64,000 nt of DNA from a virus. Numbering within the stretch: position 1 is the first letter of the stretch; each line of letters begins with the position of its first letter. Positions 25,506 through 32,396 of this stretch are shown here, piece by piece. The notes under the pieces are model-generated. The model saw only the letters and a program-made list of their open reading frames with translations, did not search any database and had not been told where the DNA came from. The translations under genes and the position numbers were made by a program. The stretch is taken from positions 1 through 64,000 of IMG/VR virus record IMGVR_UViG_3300012920_000022. The stretch is one strand, 5' to 3'.

Positions 25506-26102
25506 ATGATAAAAACATTCAAAGAATTTATGACAGAAGCTGATGAGGAAGTGTGGTATCATGGAACTGATAAAAAATTATCTGGTAACTTAATGAAAAA
25601 TGCAGTTAAGAAAACCTGGGATGATTTCTTATCATTTGATGATTTCCTACCAGCATTCTTTGTAACCAAAGACATATCATGGGCAAAGATTTATACCAAA
25701 AATGATACAATATATGAAATATTAATATCTCCTGGATATAAATATTTGGATATGAGTAATATTAAAGAAAGCACTCATTTATCCAATAAGTTATTGATGA
25801 CTAACAAAAGTGGTATTGATAGTGAATTTATATTCCAGAATGATTTTGATGATTTTGCATTCACATGGATAAATAAGGAGAGAAAGAGGAACAATAAAAG
25901 ATTGTTTGATAAACAAGAATATTTTGATAGAGATATACATCTTCAATTCAAACCCAACTTACCAGACTGGTTTGATGGTGGTATAGGTGAAAAAGCATTA
26001 AAAGATTATGTAGAGCAAAACAAATTTGATACAATATTGTTTGAAAGAGAAATGATAATATTAAATACGGATATAATAAAAAGCTATAATATTATGCAAT
26101 AA
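25506..26102 (+). CDS. Probable head-packaged ADP-ribosyltransferase-like protein, 198 aa
   Basis: The first residues MIKTFKEFMTEADEE closely resemble T4 capsid-targeting peptides (MKTYQEFIAEA), suggesting packaging in the prohead and N-terminal trimming. The domain that follows has WYHGTDKKL (17-25), the YHGT/HGT strand of ADP-ribosyltransferases, then FFVTKDISWAKIYT (about 51-64), as in the nicotinamide-binding segment of these enzymes, and a C-terminal FDTILFEREMIILNTDIIKSY, where E plus IxN-x-x-IKS fits the last ART strand. T4 packages Alt, an ART that modifies host RNA polymerase. Activity and target are inferred; no catalytic residue has been tested by alignment. Confidence 0.55.
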   Translation: MIKTFKEFMTEADEEVWYHGTDKKLSGNLMKNAVKKTWDDFLSFDDFLPAFFVTKDISWAKIYTKNDTIYEILISPGYKYLDMSNIKESTHLSNKLLMTNKSGIDSEFIFQNDFDDFAFTWINKERKRNNKRLFDKQEYFDRDIHLQFKPNLPDWFDGGIGEKALKDYVEQNKFDTILFEREMIILNTDIIKSYNIMQ

Positions 26103-26506
26103 TGAGCAAATCTATAATAATATATGAAATAATTTCATTCATATTTTTAAAGAAAAATTGGGATGGTCATGATGCGAGTAAGGTAATGATTATAGTAATC
26201 ATTAATACCACATGGTTTATAATGAAATTAAATAAGCATTATGTGAAATTAATATATGATTTTTATCCAAACCCAGACGGTACTATATCAATAGAGTGGG
26301 GACATAAAATAGGCAGTACTATATCACTAGAGGTGGGTAAATATTATAGTTCATATTATACTGAAATTGGTGGTACAATTATTAACAAATATGATAATAT
26401 AAAGTTAAATAAAATCAATAAACCTATCTTATTAAAATCAATAGATTTATTATATGAAAATCAATCCAATAAAATGGTCAACCAAAAAATTAAAAGCGTT
26501 GATTGA
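26102..26506 (+). CDS. Hypothetical protein of a 'NWDGxxA ... PDGTIxxEW' family, 134 aa
   Basis: The string KKNWDGHDASK and the later FYPNPDGTISIEWGHK are the two hallmarks of a small protein family scattered in bacteria and phages (WDGxxA near the N-terminus, P-x-x-DGxIxxEW in the middle), whose function is not known to me. The C-terminal beta part (TISLEVGKYYSSYYTEIGG) fits that family. It starts at the stop of the ART-like gene and overlaps the terminase fragment gene by 53 bp. Confidence 0.5.
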   Translation: MSKSIIIYEIISFIFLKKNWDGHDASKVMIIVIINTTWFIMKLNKHYVKLIYDFYPNPDGTISIEWGHKIGSTISLEVGKYYSSYYTEIGGTIINKYDNIKLNKINKPILLKSIDLLYENQSNKMVNQKIKSVD

Positions 26507-26963
26507 AAAAATAGAATCTACTGGCACCATGCCAAGAAATAACCCATTCCATGACGGTGACCTTAGCTATAAATCAGAAGGGGTTAAATGGGTATATACA
26601 GAAGAAGAAGCAGAGGAATTGATAAGAATAAAAACTGATATATTTTATTTTGCCGAAAATGTGGCTAAAGTCATGACCGATAAAAAGGGGATTACCACAT
26701 TAAAAGAAGTTGGGGGATTAAGAGATTATCAAAAAAGCACACTACTTGATTTAGTCAGATACAGATTTAATATATGGCTTGCCTCGCGTCAGATAGGCAA
26801 GTGTGTATGTCCATATACCAAAATAACTATAAAAGATAACAAAGGTAATTTATCTATTATACCAATATTTGAATTATATTATACCAATGTTGCTAACATT
26901 GGTATAATAGATAAATTAAAACTAAATTTATATAGGATATCTTATAGACTTAGAAACCTATAG
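26454..26963 (+). CDS. 17: Terminase large subunit, N-terminal fragment fused to an N-terminal split intein
   Basis: Residues 1-116 are a T4 gp17-type N-terminus: NPFHDGDLSYKSEGVKWVYTEEE, DIFYFAENVAKVMTDKKGI, and LRDYQKSTLLDLVRYRFNIWLASRQIGK, where SRQIGK is the Walker A start (T4: SRQLGKTT). Instead of T/S comes Cys117 and CVCPYTKITIKDNKG, a canonical intein block A, then 38 further residues typical of phage inteins (IFELYYTNV, DKLKLNLYRISYRL) before the stop. Intein block B (TxxH) and the rest of TerL are absent, and the next gene is antisense. The protein must therefore be completed by trans-splicing with a partner encoded outside this window, as known for the AceL-TerL split intein. Confidence 0.85.
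   Translation: MKINPIKWSTKKLKALIEKIESTGTMPRNNPFHDGDLSYKSEGVKWVYTEEEAEELIRIKTDIFYFAENVAKVMTDKKGITTLKEVGGLRDYQKSTLLDLVRYRFNIWLASRQIGKCVCPYTKITIKDNKGNLSIIPIFELYYTNVANIGIIDKLKLNLYRISYRLRNL
26877..26909. repeat. Perfect 15-bp inverted repeat in the split-intein region
   Basis: TATTATACCAATGTT, loop GCT, AACATTGGTATAATA. It is inside the intein-N coding part, encoding YYTNVANIGII. It could fold in the mRNA or mark a former breakpoint. Confidence 0.9.
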
Positions 26964-28062
26964 ATTTGGATTGTTGATCATTATCAATATTATTGAATAT
27001 GGTTGCAAGTGTAACATCACAAGTAAATTCATTATCTATTTTGTTATTCATGGCTATTTTATTGGCATTGTCACTAGATATCCTATCAAATTTATGAGAT
27101 ATAGCTAACCTTCCAGGTCTCCTCAATGCTTTATCTATATTTGCTATGTCTGTATTAAAGGTTAGAATAATTTTAATATTAAGACCATCTGATAAAAGAC
27201 CATCCCCTATATTAAGTAAGCTATCAATTGATGATTTATCATGATCAAATTTCCTATCAGTAACCAAATTTTCGGATTCTTCTATTATAATAACTCTATT
27301 TTTCATATCTCTAAGCACTGGCATCAAATTAGCATTGTGCATATCCGGAATCATACTAGCTGGTAGATAAACAAAATCAATATCTTTACACTCGTTTATA
27401 ATATACCTAATATAATTTGTTTTACCAGTACCGGGTTCACCATGTAGTATAAAAATAGATCCATCACCAGACCTTAATTTAGCGATTATATTATTATGAA
27501 TCTTTTTAAACCCATTACCATAATACAAATCAAGATCTGGTATATTAGGTAATAATACCTGTTGATCCGAAAAATAGTGACCATTATTACTGAAATTCAA
27601 ATATTGTATTCTATTATATTTATTGATTCTTTCGCATTCTTTTATAAAAGATGATATGCTTTCTATTATATTCTCCAGTGGTGCTTGGTCAGCATAAATT
27701 ATGGGTATAGTATTTGGAGATACAATTACATCTTCTAGATTCATGGTGTCACAGTCTGATACAATGGACATAATCACATCATATTCACTACAATTATTGG
27801 TTTTAATTAATAATAACCAGCTAATATAATAATTATTTCTATGGTTGTCGTAATTAGTATAAGATTTCACCAATCTGACATCATTTAAGTCATTATTAGA
27901 AATACTTATTATGAATTCAGATAAATTAAATCTAGAATTAATATTAGTATATTCAAATCTATTAGATAAATCCTTAGTAACATATGATATGAACTCATTA
28001 GCCAAGAGATCATGGGATGACATGAACTCACCTATATTTATACCATCTGATTTTTCGGTCAT
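26950..28062 (-). CDS. AAA+ ATPase, 370 aa
   Basis: Walker A GEPGTGKT (208-215), Walker B RVIIIEE (256-262, Glu-Glu instead of Asp-Glu), sensor 1 ILTFNTDI, and RRPGRLA with the arginine-finger-type Arg. This is the Cdc48/FtsH-like AAA pattern without protease or zinc site. The N-terminal 190 residues are a separate, unassigned domain, as in the AAA proteins common in Bacteroidetes phages. It lacks a GAFTGA loop, so it is not a sigma-54 activator. Converges on the terminase fragment with 14 bp overlap and diverges from the gp6-like gene across 47 bp. Role (protein or DNA remodelling) unknown. Confidence 0.8.
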   Translation of the reverse strand: MTEKSDGINIGEFMSSHDLLANEFISYVTKDLSNRFEYTNINSRFNLSEFIISISNNDLNDVRLVKSYTNYDNHRNNYYISWLLLIKTNNCSEYDVIMSIVSDCDTMNLEDVIVSPNTIPIIYADQAPLENIIESISSFIKECERINKYNRIQYLNFSNNGHYFSDQQVLLPNIPDLDLYYGNGFKKIHNNIIAKLRSGDGSIFILHGEPGTGKTNYIRYIINECKDIDFVYLPASMIPDMHNANLMPVLRDMKNRVIIIEESENLVTDRKFDHDKSSIDSLLNIGDGLLSDGLNIKIILTFNTDIANIDKALRRPGRLAISHKFDRISSDNANKIAMNNKIDNEFTCDVTLATIFNNIDNDQQSKSIGF

Positions 28063-28092
28063 ATTATTCTGGGTTTTATTTTAAAAATTATG

Positions 28093-28101
28093 ATAAATAA
28101 C
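28093..28101 (+). promoter_or_regulatory. Late-type promoter ATAAATAAC of the gp6-like gene
   Basis: TGATAAATAACAATAAA lies 9-17 nt before the ATG at 28110, matching the late-box consensus of this window on the plus strand. Confidence 0.55.
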
Positions 28102-28109
28102 AATAAAAT

Positions 28110-29720
28110 ATGTGGTTTCCAGAATTCTTAAATAAATCCAGAATTAAAGCCAATGAAATAATAGATGATATGGTAGAATTCTTGGTTAAAAAATATAGGC
28201 AATCAAAAAAAATGTTTACACCAAGTACAAGCTATGGTCAAATACTAATGGTGTTATCAAATCATGTTCAACTAATATACTTCTATATTCAGAACTCAAT
28301 CTCAGAACTCAATTTTTATCAAGCATATAAAAATCAGAGCATATATGGTATGAGTGATCTCACTGGTCACATAAGAAAATTAGCCACATCAGCAAAGGGA
28401 GAAATAGTATTAACCCCAAAACCCAATTCATCATCTGGAATAATATATATACCCAACTATACTAAAATAACATGTTTAAATAATAACCTACCATATATCA
28501 TATCATTAAATAGTGATTATATTATTGTTGATAAATCATCAACTAAAAAATATCATATACCAATAATACAAGGGGAAATTGAAACAGCTAGATTCACTGG
28601 TACCGGAGAAGATTTACAATCATTTGAAGTGGATACAAGTAAAAATACGGTGGTGAGTGAGGATGGTATAGAGATTTTCGTTAATGGAGAAAAAGCAAAA
28701 GTTTATGATTCTATATATCCCATACCATTCAAAGAATTGGGGGCAGTAGTGAGAAATAGCATAACTTCACAACTAACAGTATTATTTGGATATGATATAA
28801 ATGCCAGGATACCACCACTGGGATCTGAAATAACAATAGACTATTTAACATGTGCAGGAATTGAGGGTAATATAAACGAAATCGAACTTATCGAATTTGA
28901 ATTTAAAGATACCGGAATTAATGATAGAGGAGAAACAATAGATCTAAACGATATTTTTAATATATCAATAGAAGAACCCATATTATTAGGATCTAGCCCA
29001 GAACCAGTTGGTATAACAAGGATAATTGCACCCATGTTTAATAAATCCGGATTAATATATGATTCTGAATCTGTTAGATACCATTTTTTAAAAATGAACA
29101 TGTTTAAATCTGTGATAACTTGGTATGAGTCTACAAATAATGTAGTCAATGTATTACCCATGGTGGATTTAAAAAATGTGATGAGAGGTGATGAAACATA
29201 TTTTTCAATAGATATCAATAAATTCTCACTAACAAATATAGAAACAACTAGAATACTAAATTCAATAGAAAGCTCCGGCAATAAATCTACAAATTTACAG
29301 ATAAACGTGATAAATCCCACCATAAAAAGATTTGTGATTTATTTAAATATAGAGGTATTTAGATCAATAAATGGTGTTAGTATCCCTAAAGAAAGTCTAA
29401 AAAATAAAATAAAATCAGAGATATCATCGTATCTCATAAGCAATAAAAGACATAACAAAATACCTACATCAGATATAATAAGAATATTAGATACTATGGA
29501 TGAAATAGACACTGCAACCATCACATTTATAGATGAAAATGGGGGGATAGATGAAAATGGTAATATAAATGTGGAAAATAATGAGATAGCAGTAATAAGG
29601 GGTGGATGGGAAGACGAAAATGGGGTATTCTATTTTGATAGCTTTGACATAACCAAAGATAGTAATCAAAGTATAAATATATTTATGACAACAATAAATC
29701 TAGATAGATCACAAATATGA
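28110..29720 (+). CDS. 6: Baseplate wedge protein, gp6/baseplate-J-like, 536 aa
   Basis: The N-terminus (SYGQILMVLSNHVQLIYFYIQNSISELNFYQAY) followed by SIYGMSDLTGHIRKLATSAKGEIVLTPKP is the arrangement of baseplate J/gp6 proteins: a helix pair, then the x-A-x-G-x-hxL beta insertion. The C-terminal half shows IKRFVIYLNIEVF, IPKESLKNKIKSEISSYLI and IPTSDIIRILDTMDEID, as in the C-terminal gp6 dimerisation part. gp6 forms the iris-like ring of the baseplate wedge. Its size is below T4 gp6 (660). It starts a short late unit with the 76-aa gene. Confidence 0.75.
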   Translation: MWFPEFLNKSRIKANEIIDDMVEFLVKKYRQSKKMFTPSTSYGQILMVLSNHVQLIYFYIQNSISELNFYQAYKNQSIYGMSDLTGHIRKLATSAKGEIVLTPKPNSSSGIIYIPNYTKITCLNNNLPYIISLNSDYIIVDKSSTKKYHIPIIQGEIETARFTGTGEDLQSFEVDTSKNTVVSEDGIEIFVNGEKAKVYDSIYPIPFKELGAVVRNSITSQLTVLFGYDINARIPPLGSEITIDYLTCAGIEGNINEIELIEFEFKDTGINDRGETIDLNDIFNISIEEPILLGSSPEPVGITRIIAPMFNKSGLIYDSESVRYHFLKMNMFKSVITWYESTNNVVNVLPMVDLKNVMRGDETYFSIDINKFSLTNIETTRILNSIESSGNKSTNLQINVINPTIKRFVIYLNIEVFRSINGVSIPKESLKNKIKSEISSYLISNKRHNKIPTSDIIRILDTMDEIDTATITFIDENGGIDENGNINVENNEIAVIRGGWEDENGVFYFDSFDITKDSNQSINIFMTTINLDRSQI

Positions 29721-29947
29721 AACGTAGTTTAATAGATATAACTAAAAACAGGCTAAATACTGATAATAGGTATAATTATAGGGGTAAAATAATGGAAAGA
29801 TCTGTATCTCCGGATCAATTCAGAAATCCCACTAAAAGAAAGTTTCTATATTACATCGATGATGTTATAGTAGAACTATTAGAAGCAGTCAAATTGATCA
29901 AAAAGTATATGAATCCATATATTAATATAAAAGATGATATTGATTAA
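29717..29947 (+). CDS. Small protein after the gp6-like gene, 76 aa
   Basis: Basic N-terminal half with RSLIDITKNRLN and SVSPDQFRNPTKRKFL, then a helix VIVELLEAVKLIKKYM. It is coupled to the gp6-like gene by ATGA, so a baseplate assembly role is possible. No family recognised. Confidence 0.55.
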   Translation: MKRSLIDITKNRLNTDNRYNYRGKIMERSVSPDQFRNPTKRKFLYYIDDVIVELLEAVKLIKKYMNPYINIKDDID

Positions 29948-29958
29948 TATCATAGAAA

Positions 29959-30261
29959 TCATTTTAAAAGATTATTTTTCATCATAAATATATAATGTCT
30001 GATCTCGCTTAGTTTATCTAAGTTTGGTGTATCGTTCCATGGTATTGTGTTATGGAACATATCATTATTAATAGTTATCGTAACTATATGGTCACCAGTA
30101 CCCCACCATGTTTCTCCATGATCTCCGTGATCTTGACGTTGGCTATATTCTAAACGATCTTCGGCATCATCAAACACACCCTCTTCTATATCAAACCCAG
30201 CATCAATCAACATGCTATATAGTTTGTTATGATTAATTGATTTTAATAATTGATTTATCAT
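29959..30261 (-). CDS. Hypothetical protein, 100 aa
   Basis: Last gene of a four-gene minus-strand chain starting with the sigma factor. It has an acidic middle part (DIEEGVFDDAEDRLEYSQRQDHGDHGE) and WWGTGDHIVTITINND in a beta segment. Coupled by ATGA to its upstream neighbour. Function unknown. Confidence 0.5.
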   Translation of the reverse strand: MINQLLKSINHNKLYSMLIDAGFDIEEGVFDDAEDRLEYSQRQDHGDHGETWWGTGDHIVTITINNDMFHNTIPWNDTPNLDKLSEIRHYIFMMKNNLLK

Positions 30262-30614
30262 TGGTCAATCTGAATTTTTATATGATAATTCGTTTTATCA
30301 ATAATTTTACCAAAATTCTCTGATATGCATTCAAACCATAGAAGATCCATAGAAGATCTGAATATGTATATAAATTCAATATTTTGTGATTTGAATTTAT
30401 TAAATAAATCATATATATGTAAAATAGTATTCCACATCATGGATCTACCGTGTGATCTACCACTTCTATGATATTCAATAGTATCATTAGATGAATTCAT
30501 TTTTACACTATCCAATATCATACTACTATTTATGATATTGGATATGTGATGAATATCATAAATATACACAGTATCAGAGTCTTCAACTTGTTTATATGAT
30601 ATTAAATCTTCCAT
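30258..30614 (-). CDS. Hypothetical protein, 118 aa
   Basis: Beta-rich first half (DTVYIYDIHHISNIINSSMI), then a helix and a beta-strand (IEFIYIFRSSMDLLWFECI). It overlaps both neighbours (ATGA type at the 3' side, 13 bp at the 5' side). A perfect 14-bp inverted repeat at 30509-30544 lies in the frame. Function unknown. Confidence 0.5.
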   Translation of the reverse strand: MEDLISYKQVEDSDTVYIYDIHHISNIINSSMILDSVKMNSSNDTIEYHRSGRSHGRSMMWNTILHIYDLFNKFKSQNIEFIYIFRSSMDLLWFECISENFGKIIDKTNYHIKIQIDQ

Positions 30615-30994
30615 TTTGGTTTATGTTTTCTATAATAATTTTTGTATGATTTAGTACATCCATATCCATCCATTCTAGATATGTGATTAGATATAGTAGA
30701 TCCAAAATTGATCTTTTCCATATATTCCATGAAATTATTAGTTTTCATATTAGACATAAATTTATAGTATATGTCTAATATGAAAACTAAATAATCACAT
30801 ATAGATTCATGACATTTCATGGATAAATCCAGAGATATGTCAACTGAGTTTATATAAATTGAGTCATCTACGATTATATGGTCTTCATAGACTGATATAA
30901 TATGAAGATTATATATGTTATTTATGGTTATATGGTCTTCATGGACTGATACATCTTTAACAAATTCATCATCAAAATATTTAAGATAATTCAT
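30602..30994 (-). CDS. Hypothetical protein with internal repeat, 130 aa
   Basis: The N-terminal part contains two near-copies of a short unit: SVHEDHITINN and SVYEDHIIVDD, reflected in a DNA repeat of ATGGTCTTCAT(A/G)GACTGAT(A). The rest is helical (SLDLSMKCHESICDYLVFIL) with a basic tail. A perfect 21-bp inverted repeat lies inside the frame (30738-30790). Overlaps the sigma-factor gene by 14 bp and so is co-expressed with it. Function unknown. Confidence 0.5.
   Translation of the reverse strand: MNYLKYFDDEFVKDVSVHEDHITINNIYNLHIISVYEDHIIVDDSIYINSVDISLDLSMKCHESICDYLVFILDIYYKFMSNMKTNNFMEYMEKINFGSTISNHISRMDGYGCTKSYKNYYRKHKPKWKI
30738..30790. repeat. Perfect 21-bp inverted repeat inside a CDS
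   Basis: Arms 30738-30758 (TTAGTTTTCATATTAGACATA) and 30770-30790 (reverse complement), 11-nt loop. It does not contain a stop in the coding frame. Confidence 0.85.
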
Positions 30995-31889
30995 ATTCTA
31001 AAAAGAATTCCTCATTAATCAATTCATCATCTTTGTATTCTGCAAGGTAACAAAGTTCATCATCTTCATACTCCTCCATTTTAGTAATATAGCCATTAAG
31101 ATAATATTTCCATTCACCCTGCTTTTTACCACATCCATATAAACCGACGGTTTTATGAACATTTTTATCGTTATCAACAGTGGTAATTTCATAATTACCA
31201 TCTAATTTACCATTTTTATATTTGGTAACAATTCTGTGATTATTCCTATTATAAGTTAAATCACCTGTGTAATCATATGGCAACTTATGATCCATCATTG
31301 AACTAGTAAGTTCTTTTTCATTTATCATAACCCTAAGCTTATTTCTTAATCTGAACTTTCTAAGTTTAACCGATGATACAGAATTTAAACCTTCTATTTC
31401 CATAAATTGTTGGCTAGATATTTCATCCAGTATATGACCCAAGGTTGTCAGTTGTTGTTCAGTCAATTGACTTAATGAATCATTTAAAAAGTTTAGTTTA
31501 GTTTCACATTTATTACCATCCAATATTTCTGATATACATTTATTATCGGAAGGCAATAAATTCTCTTGATTTATATCAGGAGAGGCTATCGGTTTTTGGT
31601 GGCTGGCTCTATTGTACTTTTTGTACATAACTTGTGATCTTGTTATGGCTATTCTGGCTATATATCCAGTATGGGGTTTATCAGGATTAAACACAAATTG
31701 GTTATTCATGTACATTTTTATCATACAATCCTGGGCAATTATTGTAGCATCATCGTGATTTTTCATCACAGATTTAGATAACCTATAGGCTATAGGGTAA
31801 TATGCAGCATAATAAGCATTAAAATTTTTCTCATTTTTCTCATTGAAAAATTTCTTGGCGATTTCTTGTTTATTGATGTTATTGTGCAT
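30981..31889 (-). CDS. RNA polymerase sigma factor (sigma-70/ECF type) fused to MORN-like repeats
   Basis: Residues about 22-95 fit sigma region 2 (YYAAYYPIAYRLSKSVMKNHDDATIIAQDCMIKMY, then TGYIARIAITRSQVMYKKYNR). Residues 138-190 fit region 4 (LSQLTEQQLTTLGHILDEIS, a turn, SSVKLRKFRLRNKLRVMI). The last about 80 residues are different: KYKNGKLDGNYEI, GKKQGEWKYYLNGYITKMEEY and EYKDDELINEEF, the MORN/YwqK-like beta-hairpin repeat. Its role may be that of T4 gp55, the late sigma that reads TATAAATA. The gene is preceded by the sigma-54-like composite promoter, and by the direct repeat TAGTTTTTAA in the leader. The fusion to MORN-type repeats is unusual. Confidence 0.7.
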   Translation of the reverse strand: MHNNINKQEIAKKFFNEKNEKNFNAYYAAYYPIAYRLSKSVMKNHDDATIIAQDCMIKMYMNNQFVFNPDKPHTGYIARIAITRSQVMYKKYNRASHQKPIASPDINQENLLPSDNKCISEILDGNKCETKLNFLNDSLSQLTEQQLTTLGHILDEISSQQFMEIEGLNSVSSVKLRKFRLRNKLRVMINEKELTSSMMDHKLPYDYTGDLTYNRNNHRIVTKYKNGKLDGNYEITTVDNDKNVHKTVGLYGCGKKQGEWKYYLNGYITKMEEYEDDELCYLAEYKDDELINEEFFLEYELS

Positions 31890-31926
31890 GATTTTAATAG
31901 TTTTTAATAGTTTTTAATATAAATAT

Positions 31927-31975
31927 TGCAAAGACCATACCAACATATAACATATGACAGGGTGTCATATGTTAT
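31927..31975 (-). promoter_or_regulatory. Composite sigma-54-like promoter with dyad operator, copy 3 (before sigma gene)
   Basis: On the minus strand: dyad TATGACA-CCC-TGTCATA (31953-31969, extended arms of 13 bp at 31947-31975), 8 bp, then TTGGTATGGTCTTTGCA (31927-31943). This agrees with the -24/-12 consensus TGGCAYR-N4-TTGCA, with the GG and GC elements 12 bp apart. The element lies 38 bp upstream of the sigma-factor ATG. Spacing and wording are those of copies 1 (47447) and 2 (63261). It also overlaps the stop codon of the gene at 31965. Confidence 0.65.
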
Positions 31976-32396
31976 TGATTAGCAAATAAAATTTATCTAT
32001 GATATTATTTGAATTAAAGGAGGGATATAGATAAAAACTATTCATATATCGTTGTTCGTTTTTGGTCAATTTATTCATAACCATATAATCTTCATTTTCA
32101 CAATTAATGTGGTCAATGTAGAAAGTTACATTAAATTTAATATGAGAATCATATGAAACACTTACTATATCATTTATATAACCAATATATCTAAGTGGTT
32201 TAGGATCTACATATATTCCCAAAATAACTTTAATTTTTTCTACATGGGGCGATTTCATAAATGTTCTATACAATATGGTGGGTATAGAATCAATTATGTT
32301 ATCCTCGTTATGTATATAACGAGGATAACGATTTATATCAGCATTGGGTGGAGTAGATGTATATAACTTAAAATTGTGTGACCCTACTATTTTCAT
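31965..32396 (-). CDS. Hypothetical protein, 143 aa
   Basis: Alpha/beta protein with KPLRYIGYINDIVSVSYDSHIKFNVTFYIDHINCE in the middle, possibly a small beta-barrel. No family recognised. It overlaps the end of the PurZ-like gene by 29 bp, and is probably co-expressed with it. The perfect 14-bp hairpin at 32298-32329 lies in the frame. Confidence 0.5.
   Translation of the reverse strand: MKIVGSHNFKLYTSTPPNADINRYPRYIHNEDNIIDSIPTILYRTFMKSPHVEKIKVILGIYVDPKPLRYIGYINDIVSVSYDSHIKFNVTFYIDHINCENEDYMVMNKLTKNEQRYMNSFYLYPSFNSNNIIDKFYLLINNI

Noticed and set aside
26454-26963. Terminase pseudogene cut by a random stop
   Set aside because: The sequence after Walker A is not TerL gone wrong but an intein start with the required Cys1, so a split gene explains it better.
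26950-28062. Sigma-54 activator (NtrC-like) for the composite promoters
   Set aside because: The AAA+ protein lacks the GAFTGA loop and a DNA-binding helix-turn-helix; its pattern is Cdc48/FtsH-like.
31947-31975. Terminator for the gene ending at 31965
   Set aside because: The hairpin has no T-run, overlaps the stop codon, and its core TATGACA-N3-TGTCATA recurs at two other promoters with fixed spacing, so an operator is the better reading.
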